Shown: positions 22,751-35,159 of the stretch, piece by piece
Layout of the letters: every line of letters starts with the position of its first letter
Position numbering within the stretch: the first letter of the stretch is position 1
Program-made: the position numbers and the translations under genes
The notes under the pieces: generated by a model
What the model saw: the letters and a program-made list of their open reading frames with translations, nothing else
What the model was told of the DNA's origin: nothing
The model's database searches: none
Assembly (NCBI GenBank): GCA_002224055.1
Contig: AZLU01000013.1
Location: forward strand, 190,633 to 254,632
DNA length: 64,000 bases
Reading direction: 5' to 3'
Source: Pezizomycotina sp. ARF18
Lineage: Eukaryota > Ascomycota

Positions 22751-23605
22751 TGTGGAGTTTTACTTGTGCGGGATGTTGAAAAGGTTTATGAAAGAATTGG
22801 GGCTCAAGCAAATAGTAAAGACGAGCTTTATGGGGTTAATCATAGGTTAGCAAAGGTATCTGTCTGACATGGTCAGGTGAGAAGCTGAGGGGAAATGTAA
22901 TACCAACGACGTATACTCGACCATCCGATATGATGAGTAGGAGAATAGTTGAAATATCGAGAGTATTACCTGATAAAGAGGAAATAAAGAAACTCCAGTG
23001 TTCTTTAGAGATTTTATCAAGACTACCACTTGTGGTAGTATCAGAAAAGGTGTGTTGATGATGTGAGGGCGAACGAGAACGAGGCCTGTGTGGAGGCTGG
23101 GTTGACGTAATTTTATTTGATATTGGTAAGGATGTAAAATATGGATATGAGAGATAGAATATTGTTTATATTTGCATGGAATTAAAAAAAAAAAAAGAAA
23201 AAAAAAAAAAAAAAAAGCCAGAAGATGTCAAGTATATGTTCAGTATATAGGAAGACGGGTCCGTGGGTGAACTTGGAAGCTTCAAGAGGCTGGATGAAAT
23301 TGCGAGCGAAAAAAAAGTTGAAACAAAGAAAGGTATATAACAGTGTCTTAATGGAAAGGTATTATGTTTCAATTTTATCTCCAATCCTTTTTCTCTTCTA
23401 ATATTCTTTGTTTCTTTTATGATCTATTTATTTATCTGCTCTCCCTCATACCTCAAGTAGTAACACTGTAGAATCCGGTTCAGGTGTGAGGAAGCTATAG
23501 TAACAAAAGATTTTTTCGTTTTAAGCAGGAAAAGGAACACTCGGGAAGATGCATGATCTTCACAATCAAACACCCCGGATTTCTTTGATCTTACCTCAAC
23601 ATCAT
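22751..23605. other. Intergenic, AT-rich
   Basis: Contains an interrupted A-run (about 23187-23216) and otherwise AT-rich sequence; nothing recognised. Confidence 0.55.
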
Positions 23606-24866
23606 TCAAGCGAGCCCATGCCTAGCCTCTTCATCGAACCTCCATAACCCAGCCTCCTCTGCAGCTTCCCTTACCGACTTGACCTCCTCCGGCCTCACGT
23701 GCCTGTTGATATCCGCATACCTAACCTCACCCTCCTTCTTGTTCTTCCCGTGCGAGGGTTTCCCAACATGCGCGTCCGGATAGTACTGCTCCATTATCGA
23801 GCAGTACATGTCCTTCGACACCTCGTTCGCAACGTATCTCATTATTTGCCTCCCTTCGTCTTCAAGGCCAGGCATAACAAGGTGACGCAAGAGCACTCCT
23901 CGCTTCGCTATCCCATCGGATGTGAACGAGAGGTTGCCTACTTGCTTGTGCATGATCTTTATACTCTCGCGAGCTTTTTCCGGGTAATTTTCAGCCTTGA
24001 GTAGGCGCTTCGAAGACTGCGGGTTCCAAAGCTTGAAGTCGGCGAGATATATATCTACCAGACCGTCCATTAGGGACAGCGCTTCGGGTGTATCGTATGA
24101 TGATGTGTTGTAAATTATTGGTATCTTCAATCCAAGTGGTATCGCAGCTATAATTGCTAGAGCTACCTGCATGGGACGTGCTCTGGCGTGACGAAGTTGA
24201 TATTCTCAACCCGCCCTGTAAGTAGGTGAAAAATATGTGAGCTGAGGGTTATATCGAAAAGGCGGCAAATGGAGATCTCAAGGCTGACCAACTTCCTGCA
24301 GCTTCACCATCCAGTCTGCTAGCTCTTCAGGTAATAGGTCGAAACCGGATCGCGTGTGCGATATATCGTAGTTTTGACAGAATGTACATCTCATTGAGCA
24401 ACCTATTTGAATTCAGCTATTGTCTGATGATAGAGACCTTATAAACCGATACTTACCGGAGAAGAACACGCTACCAGATCCGTGGCGGCCTTGAATACAA
24501 GCTTCCTCGCCCATGTGAGGAGCGATAACTGCTCGTTGAGAAAAGCAATTAAAATTTAACCTCCGAGGAGAGGAAAAGAAATTCGAAATTCGCGTCAGAC
24601 GTACCACTAACTTTAACTTTCGATCCGATTAGGCAGTAACCAGTTTCGTCCTCGTACCTGTTGACCCCGCACCGCCTTGGACATATCTTGCAGTCTTTCA
24701 TGTGCGCAATCGCTTCTTCCTTCTTTTGGGATATCTGCGCATCGCTCAAAAGCTTGTATTTTGGCGTGTAGTCGTCCAAAAGGTATGGTGGCGCAAGGTG
24801 GATAGCCCTACGCTGATGTCGTACGATATGCTTAATTGAGCCGCGAAACCAGAGCGCGGAAAGCAT
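23606..24866 (-). CDS. PflX-like radical SAM protein
   Basis: This matches the uncharacterised radical SAM group related to pyruvate-formate-lyase activating enzymes (PflX/COG1313 type), rare but widespread in fungi. Exon 1 (24866-24605) has an N-terminal Arg-rich segment that could be a mitochondrial presequence, then CKICPRRCGVNR and TGYCLIG. Exon 2 (24528-24457): APHMGEEACIQGRHGSGSVF. Exon 3 (24402-24289): the cluster motif CSMRCTFCQNYDISH, i.e. CxxxCxxC for a 4Fe-4S cluster and SAM, then ELADWMVKLQEVG. Exon 4 (24215-23606): NINFVTPEHVP, IPIIYNTSSYDTPEAL, DIYLADFKLW, RHLVMPG and IMEQYYPDAHVG. About 390 aa, full length. One frame change near 24186. No glycyl-radical enzyme is nearby, so the substrate is unknown. 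Confidence 0.9.
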
Positions 24867-25652
24867 GCTTGCAGCTACTCATAGCGTTTTCGAGGTAGCG
24901 CTTCGCAATTGATCTGATTTCCTCCCGTTGAGCGCTTTTTTTTTTCTAGAAGTCCAGACGCAGTTTCGGGATCTGACGTGGGTTATACCTGTGGAGTCCC
25001 CACTCTTTTTTTTTTCGCTGTTAAAGTAGCCGGCCCGAGATCCGATTCAAAAGATCCCCTTTCAATTAACCGGTACTGCGGTTTTCACAAGCGAGGAATG
25101 TTCCGATTTGCTGAACCGAATTTTCCGAGATCTTGGAAATGTAAAAAAGAAATGTATGATTGGGAAATGTCGTCGGACGTCCGACGCCAAAAAGGCACGG
25201 CGAAAATATATAAAATAAAAGCCGCGACAGACCGAGGATCTGCTGAAACGTCTTCAAGATGCGAGTACTACCGGCCAACGAGCTAGAACTTAGAAGTCTC
25301 AGAGCTTCTTTTTCTCCTGGTTTGAGTAGCAAAAAGGCTTAACGATCCTCTTAGTTGTGACGTCGATGTCAGTTTCAATTCCGCGAAACAAGCGAAAATG
25401 GACGTCGAACGGAGAGAAAAGGCAGAGAACTGCTGAACAATAATAGCTCTGCATGACGGGACCCATCCAGGGGACCTCAGTTCACTAAGTAAGAGATGAC
25501 GTTCGAATTCGTTTACTGGTTCCCCTTTTTTCCCCTCTAATTTTCTGAGCAGCCCCTTTTGATATACCTGCAAAAAAATACTTATTTAAAATACGAAACT
25601 CGGCAGACCCGCAAAATAGCCAATAGGGCTGAGAGTCTGACAGATTATTACG

Positions 25653-25683
<31 letters not shown>

Positions 25684-26671
25684 AGAATTCCTTGTACTCC
25701 TATTAGTCCGTCTATTGGAAGATCTTTCTCTTCGGCAATTTTCCCTGCAAATTGAACGGAAAAAAAAATACGAATACTTAATTCTCGTAGAAAGCATCCA
25801 AGTGAAAGAAAGATAGAACGAATGAATATCCAAATCAATCATCAGATATATATATATATATATGAATAGCAATTGAATATAGCGAATCGTGTAAGGCAAT
25901 ATAGTTTCGTTATATTTTGGTTCGTATATACAATGTACATGCACTTTTTCTTTTTTTTTTTTTTTCTTGTCGCGGTTATCGTAGCTTGAAAAAAGAAAAT
26001 TTAAAGGAAGGAAGAGAAAAAAAGCAAAACCCTTCCTTTTTATTCCTCAAATTTTTTTCAAGTATTCGGGGGAACCAGAGAGGAAAAAAAAAAAAAACAA
26101 GATCATCTGGAACTCCCGCATCTCACTTCTTCTTTCCTCAATCCTTATTCACCACATTTCTCACCTTTTACTTATTTTCACGCAGTCTTTTATTGCTGCT
26201 ATCTTTTCAATTGTTGCAGGAAGCCTGTTGGAGCTCTATACCTAAGAGGCAGTTCACGAACCAAGAAGTCTAAGAATAACAAAGCAGGTTGGTTTGACTT
26301 TTTCGATAGCCTCGCAGTAGTCAGCTTTCTTGCTTTTCCTTATTAGATCGACATCTAAAAAGGACAGCCTTATTTTTATATCTTCGACTAGTGGCTGCTA
26401 CTGCTGCTGCTGGTGCTCCACACTTCACTGCCGATTGCGTTTGCCTTAAGATCCGGGTCATTGAGAAGTTGCTGTGTCCTACTGCTAGCTCTCTTATTGA
26501 GCAATTTTGCTGCTTTCGACTTCCATTTGACATCCATCCGCCTTTTTCCCCCCAGGCTCCTCCTTCACTCGCTTACTTCACAACATATTGGCCGGGTGTA
26601 CGGGAGATAATCGACGTTTTTTTCCTTCTCGCTCAGCTCTCTAGCTGGGCACCCTGAACTTTCGCCGAAAC
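24867..26671. other. Divergent intergenic region between the radical SAM and carrier genes
   Basis: Shared promoter region of two divergent genes. It holds A-runs (25650-25674, broken by a few bases), an AT dinucleotide run (about 25843-25862), T-runs and a pyrimidine-rich leader before 26672. No gene recognised. Confidence 0.6.
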
Positions 26672-28190
26672 ATGAGTCGACCGTCGGAAAATGTCCAACC
26701 GGTGGCCATCCAACCGGCCCAGTCCCTAAGCAGACGGTGAAAGGAAGTGTTAGTAGTCCCTATCAATCGGAAAAACTTTTCTCTGCGGTTTCTCCGATTT
26801 ACTTGCCGTACCCCCTCTCAAGACCACTTTCGCCGCCTCCGCAGTGCTGACAATGTAGCGCCCACGCTATCAGGCCTTCTCCGACCCGGTACCTTTCGAC
26901 CCACAAGCCCATACACCCCCACAGGTCCACCGCGATCGAAATTCGTGATTGCCACCATCGAATACATCTCCAGGCCAACAGTCGCGGCATTTATCGGAGG
27001 AGGAATTGCTGGCGCAGTTTCGCGGACGGTTGTTTCACCCCTCGAGCGTATGAAAATTCTGTTCCAGGTCCAAGGAGCAGGGCAGCAACAGTATCACGGC
27101 ATATGGAGCGCATTGTCCAAGATGTGGAAAGAAGAAGGCTTCAAGGGCATGCTAAGGTGAGCAAGCATCGTACGATTTCGCAAGCTTTGACTGATATTGA
27201 CTAACGGAAACACTTCAATGCTTTTTATTCTAGAGGAAACGGAACGAATTGCATCCGAATAGTACCCTACTCAGCGTCCAGTTCTCATCATACACCGTCT
27301 ACCGAAGGGTACGCAAGCAACGTTTTTTGTGCCACCACACGTGATCTGATTTTCTGTCAAAAAGGAAAATGTTCTAACTGACTTGGTACATATAATAGTG
27401 GGCAATTAAAGAGGGCGAAACGGATTTAAGTCCTTACAAAAAACTAATCGCCGGCGCAATGGCAGGCGTTACTTCAGTTGGTTCGTTACCCGTTATTCGT
27501 TAACTGATCTGCTGCGTGGAAAATCCGCTAATCATTCCGCTTGACAGTCGCTACTTACCCACTAGACATATGCCGGACCCGCCTTTCCATCCAGACCGCC
27601 TCCCTTGAAAGCTTAAGCGCGGAACAACGATCAAAGATACGACCACCGGGGATGTGGAGTACGATGAGAAGTATGTACGTCAACGAGGGCGGTTTCGTCG
27701 CCCTCTACCGCGGCTTAATACCGACATTGGCCGGAGTCGCCCCTTACGTCGGTCTCAATTTCGCCGTATACGAGTCGATAAGAGCTTGGATGACGCCGGA
27801 GGGACAAACAAATCCATCGCCGCTCAGGAAGCTTGCTAGCGGTGCATGAGCGGTGCAATTGCACAGACACTCACATACCCTTTCGGTAAGCGACTGCTCC
27901 ACCAAAAGCTTTGTTTGTAGTCGTGGATATATGTTCAGTATTTTAATCTTTTTTTTACAGATTTACTTCGGAGACGCTTTCAGGTGAACACCATGAGCGG
28001 TCTTGGATACAAGTACAAATCCATCTGGCATGCCATCTCGACAATCATCCGACAAGAAGGCATCAGGGGAATGTACAAAGGTATTCTCCCGAACCTGCTC
28101 AAGGTCGCGCCGAGCATGGCAAGCTCGTGGCTATCATTTGAGATTGTCAAAGACGCCCTAGTTGGCTTAAGACGACCGCAAGGATATTAG
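26672..28190 (+). CDS. YPR011C: Mitochondrial carrier, Ypr011c-type (APS/PAPS transporter)
   Basis: Mitochondrial carrier family (SLC25) protein. The yeast homologue transports adenosine 5'-phosphosulfate and 3'-phospho-APS across the inner membrane. All three repeats show the PX[DE]XX[KR] signature: SPLERMK, YPLDICRTR and YPFDLLRRR. Other matches to the yeast protein: GGGIAGAVSRTVVSPLERMK, RGNGTNCIRIVPYSA, VATYPLDICRTRLSIQTASL, YRGLIPTLAGVAPYVGLNFA and RFQVNTMSGLGYKYKSIW. Six exons: 26672-26736, 26845-27156, 27234-27308, 27399-27480, 27548-27885, 27961-28190; about 367 aa, with an N-terminal extension of about 60 residues. Two one-base deletions (near 27282 and 27846). Identification as this orthologue is by motif memory; other SLC25 members with SPLERMK (for example SLC25A42-like) are the alternative. 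Confidence 0.9.
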
Positions 28191-29294
28191 ACTCTTAATA
28201 TTGCACGACATCCCTCTGCCTCCGCATCTTTACTTTTTAATCTTCCATTCATACACCGTATCCTGTTTCTTGGGTATTTAAATTTCTTCCTTTTTTAATC
28301 TGTTTATTCTTATTTCTCATTTTATATCACACTATAATTCAAAGCAATTAGATGGATATCGTTTTGTGCATCTTCTTTCCCTAAACATTATATTGCTCAA
28401 TTCCTCGAGACCGATCGGAAACAGATTAAACAGAAAAACAAAGCATATTAGATACAAGAGACTACCTGCCACGACTAGAGTCGTGAATTTTTCTGTCTTA
28501 TAAAGCTCAAGCTTTCTTTGCTTTAGAAATCTCCTCGATTTTCCAGATTACTGACCCGACCTTGACTCCTTTCTCTTCCTTTCTTTGGTTCTATTTGCAT
28601 GAGTACGATTTTACACGAATTTTCTAATTCTCTTTGTTTGGCTTTAACGCATTTCCTTACGCTCTTATATATTTTCTTTTGTCGTCGGTATTTTTAGGTT
28701 TAGGTAGGTATTTTTATCGTCGTTTTTTTCATTGGTGGACTACTTCACGTGAACATTAAGATCAAAAAACATATCCTCTGTGATCCTTTGCTTTCTCTGC
28801 GGAATTAACCACTGAGGAGAAAGAGGGAATTCAAAGAACGTATCATAAATAATCTTTACATCTAGTTTCTATATTCATCTTATTACCAGATTAATGTTTT
28901 CTAACCGCGCATGTATCTATATAAAGCTATATCTTGTATTCGTCTTTGTTTCTTCCATTCTTGTTTTTCGTAGGTCTCAAGTATAGTATGTTATATTATA
29001 GTATAATAAGCACAGTATACAATATATGGATACCATTTTATTGAAAGAACAAAAGTGGTTCTTTCTTTTATTACAAGAGTTTTATCTTCTTTCTTAGATT
29101 TTTATACCTAGTATCTACTAGACAGTACCTCAACAACTTCGAATGAGAGTTTTATTCTTAGCAGAGAATCACGTAAAGGAGACGTTATAGATGAGGGCTT
29201 AGACAAAAATTGGATGCATATGAAGGATATCACGGATCTAGGATTATTAGATCTATAAAACTACTCGGCTTGTATACTCTCGCCATATCGTATC
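28191..29294. other. Convergent intergenic region
   Basis: Long AT-rich 3' flank between the carrier gene (+) and RTG2 (-); no recognised feature. Confidence 0.6.
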
Positions 29295-31270
29295 TTATCT
29301 ACAGCTTGTAAACAAGTATAATTCAAAGATCCTCCAATATCTTAACGACAACTTCCTCCTAAACCCCAACCGTTCACACTTCTTCTTCTTCCCGACCTTC
29401 TCGATCTTATTAAACGCTTTAGTCACAATGACAGCCTGCACGTCCGGATCCCCGGCCTTCGTGTGTATCCTCAGCACGACCGCGGACCCTCCTTCCTAAC
29501 TTCGTCCTGCGCGAACAGCCGGACCCTTTTATGCTCGACGCCGCCGCGGACGACACCCGCGGGTACACGGCTCCAACAGCGCCTGCTACGGCGCCGAGGT
29601 ACCTAGCCCACCACGCCAGCTCGCCGCCGACGAGCTTCTCCAGCCGGTCCCTGTGCGCGGCCTCGTGCACGTCCCCGCCCCACCGCTCGCAGAGGGATAA
29701 AGCGAGTAAAACCCGTACTGGGTGCGAGAGCCCGTGCGTTGACGATAAAGCCCGTTCGTAGTGAAGTGCAAGCCCGACGCCGCGCGGGATTCCTTGGGTA
29801 CGCCGGAGTGGTGGATCAGCACGTTCGCGAGAGCAGGGGCTATAGTACCATAAATCAAATCCGGCGCGGACCTCGGTAGGCCGTCCTGCATCAGCTGCAG
29901 TAGTTCCTTCGCCGACGGCGGGGAAGGGTAGTGTGGCTACCGTTAACGGTTGCTGCGATCTCGTTCCGGTTTCTAAGGTTTCGTACAGGCAACCTTCGCG
30001 GACGCCACCTTGGCAGAATACTACGGTTTTTATTTGCGGTAGGGTGGACATTATGGCGCTTATGAGGAACGAGACGGCGGGACTTGACTTGCTCTATTCC
30101 CCGATACGCGGAAGGTTTCTCAAGCTTTTCTAGTAGAATGTCCGGCATCGTTTCTTCGGTCATGAAGTCGGCGTGCGGGTCCGTCGAGCTAGACTGTAAC
30201 CGCTGCGCGTGTTCGAGAACGGACGCACCAGTCGTAGTAAACCCGTTTATAATCGTATCGGGTACGGTTGTATATCGTGGTCCGCGAGCATCAGATAACC
30301 AAACCCACGAAACCACCACCGGATAAATAAAGCGTATAACCCCTTCCTTTCAGCACCCAACTTCAATTCCTCCGGAACGCAAACCTGCTTCAACGCTCCT
30401 TTTATACCCTCTTGTATCGTAACCTTAACGTTATTGATAGCCCTCTTATCGATCGCAGTGCTCAGCTTCTTCGTCAGCGCCGCCGCGCCGAATGGTAAGC
30501 TGACCGCTTTTTCCGGCATCCTTAATTCCCCAGAACTTCCCCGGATACCATCCACGATAATTGCATGCTTCCACCGCCTAGATCCATAACTAAACCCCTA
30601 ACTTCCTTAAAACTACTCGCGATACCTAACGCTCCTATCCGCCCTTCATCCTCCTTCGACAACATATCCACCGACCACCCCGTCGCATCGCAAATAGCAT
30701 CGCGGAATTCCTGCGAATTCTGAGCTTCGCGCGTAGCTTCCGTCGCTACGACCCTAACGGCGTCGGGTGGAACGTTGAAGTCTTCGCATACGTGCTTAAA
30801 CCGCAGCAGCGCGGTCACGATGGACTGGATTACTTCGTGCGAGATGGGCGATTTCGTCGTACCTTGAACTGGGAGTTGTAGAGAGATATGGGGGCGCGGT
30901 CGGAGAATAAGGTCGGAAGGATGCGGGCGGTGCGGGGGTGCAGGTCGGAGATTGAGAAGCGGATGCCGTGCTAGTAAGAAATAAGGCGGGTTAGTGAAAT
31001 TATATGTGTAAAGATATAGTTCGTATTCTTGAGTTTGAAGCTTGAGCTAAATAGAGCTAGAAATTTGTCTCTTTTTTTTAATGGTTCGATTTACGTAATA
31101 AAAAGAGTTAACGTAACAAAAAGCTTCATTATTGCATTGATTAGATCGTAGGTTGAATGCGCCGTGCTAGCGCAAGAAGCGACGTAAGGAGAAAGGACTA
31201 GTGTCAAGCTCGTACTGTACCTTCCAATATCCACCACTGCTCTCAGGTGCTGCGAATGTTCGCCGTTCAT
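29295..31270 (-). CDS. RTG2: Rtg2-like Ppx/GppA-family protein
   Basis: Rtg2 senses mitochondrial dysfunction in yeast and frees the Rtg1/Rtg3 factors; it has the Ppx/GppA (ASKHA) ATP-binding fold. Exon 1 (31270-31221) encodes [17 protein letters not shown]; exon 2 begins at 30970 with [20 protein letters not shown]. Motifs: phosphate-1 DIGSNGIRF, then [34 protein letters not shown], the phosphate-2 loop [29 protein letters not shown]-like, [32 protein letters not shown] and, near the end, [12 protein letters not shown]. Length about 600 aa as expected. At least six one-base frame changes, including one at the exon junction where an a seems missing from S-N-G. The exact C-terminus is uncertain. 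In filamentous fungi the role in retrograde signalling is inferred only. Confidence 0.9.
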
Positions 31271-32072
31271 GTTCTACTACGCACTGGCGATTATAATGGC
31301 TTTTCGAATATTTCCTCAAAGTGCGCTTGTTTCCACGATAAGGGTGATATATCTATAACAGGATTACTATGATAGCAAGAGAATTGAATCTAATGTCGTC
31401 TACGCTGAGAAAAATCGCGAATTAAAAAAAGCTCCTTTTTTTCCGCTCGTAGCGCAATTGCAGAATAGCCGTAGATAAGGTATTAGAATATGGTAAAAAG
31501 CAACTAAGCTTCAACAGCGCCGCCTAGTGTGCGAATTCATCCCATTTATATAACATATCCCATGCTTGTCGTCACTATCTGATGGGTTGACGCACGCATA
31601 TGCAGGTATGTGAGGCATATAGTGATAATCGTCCGAAATCGCTGTCATTGAATACCTAGTAGACCGACAGGACCCACGTGAATAGGCTAAGAAGGTTAAT
31701 TCGATTAACCCTGGCGAGAGGAAAAGGAAGGTTCGGCTGGCAGAGTCCCCTGCATACAAACACCAGAAAAAGAACTGGGGAATTGGGGCATTCAACTTCC
31801 TAGTTTTGAATTTACCTGATAATTATACAATTTTTTTTTTTTTTTAAATAGCATACATACACCCGCTTCCCCTTTCTTCTTTGTGATCAAATTCTCCGCA
31901 AGGTCCAAAGGAGCACTCGATTACAAAATTATAATGTGATAGCATTAGAAACGAAGAAAAGAAAAGAATCGCAAATGCAATGCAGAAATAGAGCTTAAAT
32001 TTGTGGTGGTACAAACAACCGTTAAATCTGTCGTGGCGGGGGTGTAATAAGACATGAACTTTTTTTTTTTTT
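31271..32072. other. Intergenic, AT-rich
   Basis: Between RTG2 and the magnesium transporter gene; includes the RTG2 promoter and two T-runs (about 31830-31845, 32060-32073). The frame at 31511-31795 (-) shows no domain. Confidence 0.55.
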
Positions 32073-35000
32073 TCACATAATCTTGTATACTCTCTTCGCA
32101 ATGAAGTAGCACAGGAATCCAAACACAAACAAACCCGCCGTGACTACGTACGTAATTAAGACATATGTTAGTATCGATACCTTATCTCGAACAGTAATAG
32201 AAAAATATTGAAGAGCTACTTACTGCACCAAAAACCAAGTCAGGCTGTCCTCGACACCTTGACCTGGCACCAACACGTTCATACCCCACAAACCGTAATT
32301 AATGTTCATCGGCAGAACAATGGTACCAATACGTCAATTTGCCCAGTGTATCTGCGGTTCCTCCTGGCGAGCGTTCACTATTTTGTGAAAGTTAGTAATC
32401 AAGGAACACCATGAAAATAGGATACGTAGGCTTAGAGAACATACTCTTGATGATATCTGTGCAAGTAGTTGGAATGGCCCCTGGACAAATCTTTTCGACG
32501 TGCACAAGGTTCGCGACCATCGTGACAATATGATCCTGGATGTCACCAAGGTACAAGCCGATCTCGCTCCTCGGCGCGACCTCCCACTGCTCGTTACACC
32601 TCTTGGAGAACCCTTGATCACGTCCGCCTTGTTGCCCATCAACCTGTACAGGCTCATTACTTTCTTCCTGCAGTCCGCTATGCGGCGGAGCATGTAGGAG
32701 TCGTCCTGCTCTTTGTTCTTCTCGGTGTCGGCTCCGTCGAAGGGAGGCTGAGGACGATGTCGTCAATATTGTCGACTTCATCTTCGATTGTCTGGATTAG
32801 GGGCCGAAGGCATCCGTTATGTTATCGATTATGGCATAAGATATCCAGTCCGCAGAGATGTTCATGTAGTCTTTAAGCTGACGGATACGTCGCGGACATT
32901 TGCGCCGTGCGGAGTCATGGAAAAGTGAAACTATTCAAGAATAACAATTAGAACTTGTGAAAATAAGAGATTGGGGTCGTCGTAACATACGCTAATTACA
33001 CCAGTGCGGAAAACAATGATATAGAAATTCACGGGTTCCATGTAGTTCTCATCGTTAGGGTCCTGTTCAAAGGTTCTGTAGCTGACGAGATAGTAATTCC
33101 TGAAGAGCTCAACCTTCTCACGAGCTCCTGCATCAAGATATCCTCAGACGTCAGAGATGGATGCCGAAAGCGTCCTGCAGGACTTTCATCTCGGCTTTAG
33201 TTGGTGATAGCACATCCAACCACCATGTCGGTCGGTCGTCGATCGTCTTTTCTTCATAGCGCGCCTGTGGCTGCATCTGCGGCTCAATGCTTCCAAGACC
33301 GGTATTCTGCCAATCGTCCGGCATGCCGTTTTGATCTAAGCGAGGCGTTCCGGAGCGTGTAGCAGAACCACCCGTAGCACTTCCTCCGCTCTTATGTCGT
33401 TGGTGGCGGGGGTTTTGGTTTGGTTGCTGTAGCTGCTGCTGATAAGCCGAAGCTTTTGGTGTACCATTGGCACTATTGCCGTTACTGCCAGCTTTGGGTT
33501 CCTGAGGTAACAGGAGGTCCTCGTCACTACTAGCTTCCGAGGGCTCAGGGATTTCCTAAAATCGGGAATAAACAGGTCGCGGAACGTGGTTTGCCGGGCG
33601 CACGAGCTCGGAGATTGTCTGTGAGTGTATCGTCGACGGAAGCTCGTCGTTAAAGTACGTAAAACCTGTAGGGCATGTCTTCGACCTCCCGGCGCCAACC
33701 TTTCAAGGTTGGCCGTAGCTGCCACCAACCAAGACCGGTTCCGAAACTTTTCGAGCACGGATGCCCTCGCTCCGCTCTTCCTTCTCCTCGCGCGCCCACT
33801 GCTCGAGGATTTCCAGATCGGGCCATTCTCTGCGTCGGCGGCGCCTTCGAACCTGTTCCCCTTGGCGTGGTGTGCCTATTTCATCTGACAAGTGATCGGC
33901 AATCGGGAAGCATACGTCCTGTTCTACGTGCTCGGTGAGACTGCGATGGAGGCCGGTGGTGGCGTTGGGGCGTAGATGGCGGGAAGTAGGACTCATCAAG
34001 TCCCTCAAGTGCCGCATCGACCGGTATCAGGTGGTCGTGCACGGACTTCCTCCTGCCGCTCAAGCGAGCGCTCGTGCCAGGAGACATATCCTCATCGTCA
34101 CCCAGAGCCCCCGTATCAACATTAAATGCCGGCGGCTGAGCGCTTAAACGGGGAGAAGTAGGCACCGAGGGAGGGAAGTTGACGCTGCCGTAAAACGGCT
34201 GATGGAACGAGCTTGTCGGTAATCTCAGCCTCCTTCCGCTGTCCTTCGACCCGGAGCTGGACGGACGCTGCTGAGTGAAAAGGCCTGTGCGCTCATTCGC
34301 TTCACCTGGGCTGCGAGAGCCAGGGGGCAGCGTAACGCCAATTAGTGGCGTCGTGTCGGGCAAATCGCTGTCCTCATCATCGCTAGCATAGTCGCCGGTA
34401 GGGCCGCGTCGCAGCAGCTCCGGTTGGGATGAGTTGCCGGGTCATCAGCAAAACTCTGGTGCTGAAGCCTGCTCGGTATCGTGGGGCTGGTCGCGAGGCG
34501 GTGGTGTTGCAAGCCACCGGCTACATGGCTAACACTCATACTTCCGCCGACCGCAACACTGCTGCTACCACCCGGTAAGAACCGCCTGGCCGCCACGCCA
34601 ATACCCTGGCCCATTGTCGAAGATCGCCTGGGCCGCTGGTACATCTGATCCCTGTGATCCAGCAGCGACGTGCTCTCGATGCTGGCGTTGCTGTAGGTAC
34701 GTTGGCCATGTGGAGGGGGTAAAATTCGCTGTTCCTCCGATCGGTCGAGACTGAAGTGTTGGCGAGGGATGCGCGGTGCGGATCGTGGACGGAGGTATCG
34801 ACGGTCATGTTTTCGGCGTTGCCCATTTGACTATTGCTACCCTCCCTTGGGTTTCGTGATCGTCGACCGGATCCGGCGCCGCTCCCAGACCCCGTTGCAC
34901 CTTCTGACGTCAGCACATTGGGCCGGGACGTCTCTTCCGCCTCCTCCTATGGATTGTGGTTGGGAGCTGGTCTGGTGGTCATGGGTATGGTGGGTTCGTC

Positions 35001-35159
35001 TGCGGAAACACGGTGGGTTTCTGTTGGATCCGCCGCTTGCCCCTCGAGCAAATTGGTGGTAGGAAGCGAAGGCTGCGAGATGGACATCCTTCTGTCGTCG
35101 GCTGAGTTGGAGGACAGTGACGAACTGGAGCCCGTGGACCGAGATCTCCTGTCGCTCAT
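32073..35159 (-). CDS. MNR2: CorA-type Mg2+ transporter, Mnr2/Alr family
   Basis: Mnr2/Alr proteins carry Mg2+ across the vacuolar or plasma membrane. A long, Ser/Arg/Pro-rich N-terminal half (from MSDRRSRSTGSSSSLSSNSA) is typical of the fungal subgroup. The conserved cytosolic domain follows: DMPYRF, STIHSQTISELV, FRDLFIPDF, TWWLDVLSPTKAEMKVLQDA, FGIHPLTSEDILMQE, EPVNFYIIVFRTGVISFHFS and RQLKDYMNISADWISYAIID. Then the two C-terminal helices, with the diagnostic GMN in INYGLWGMNVLVPGQG and the last helix GLFVFGFLCYFIAKRVYKIM just before the stop. Three introns are evident in the 3' half (about 32992-32935, 32442-32377, 32225-32136). At least eight one-base frame changes. Alr1-like versus Mnr2-like cannot be settled; the short tail after the last helix is compatible with either. 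Confidence 0.92.
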
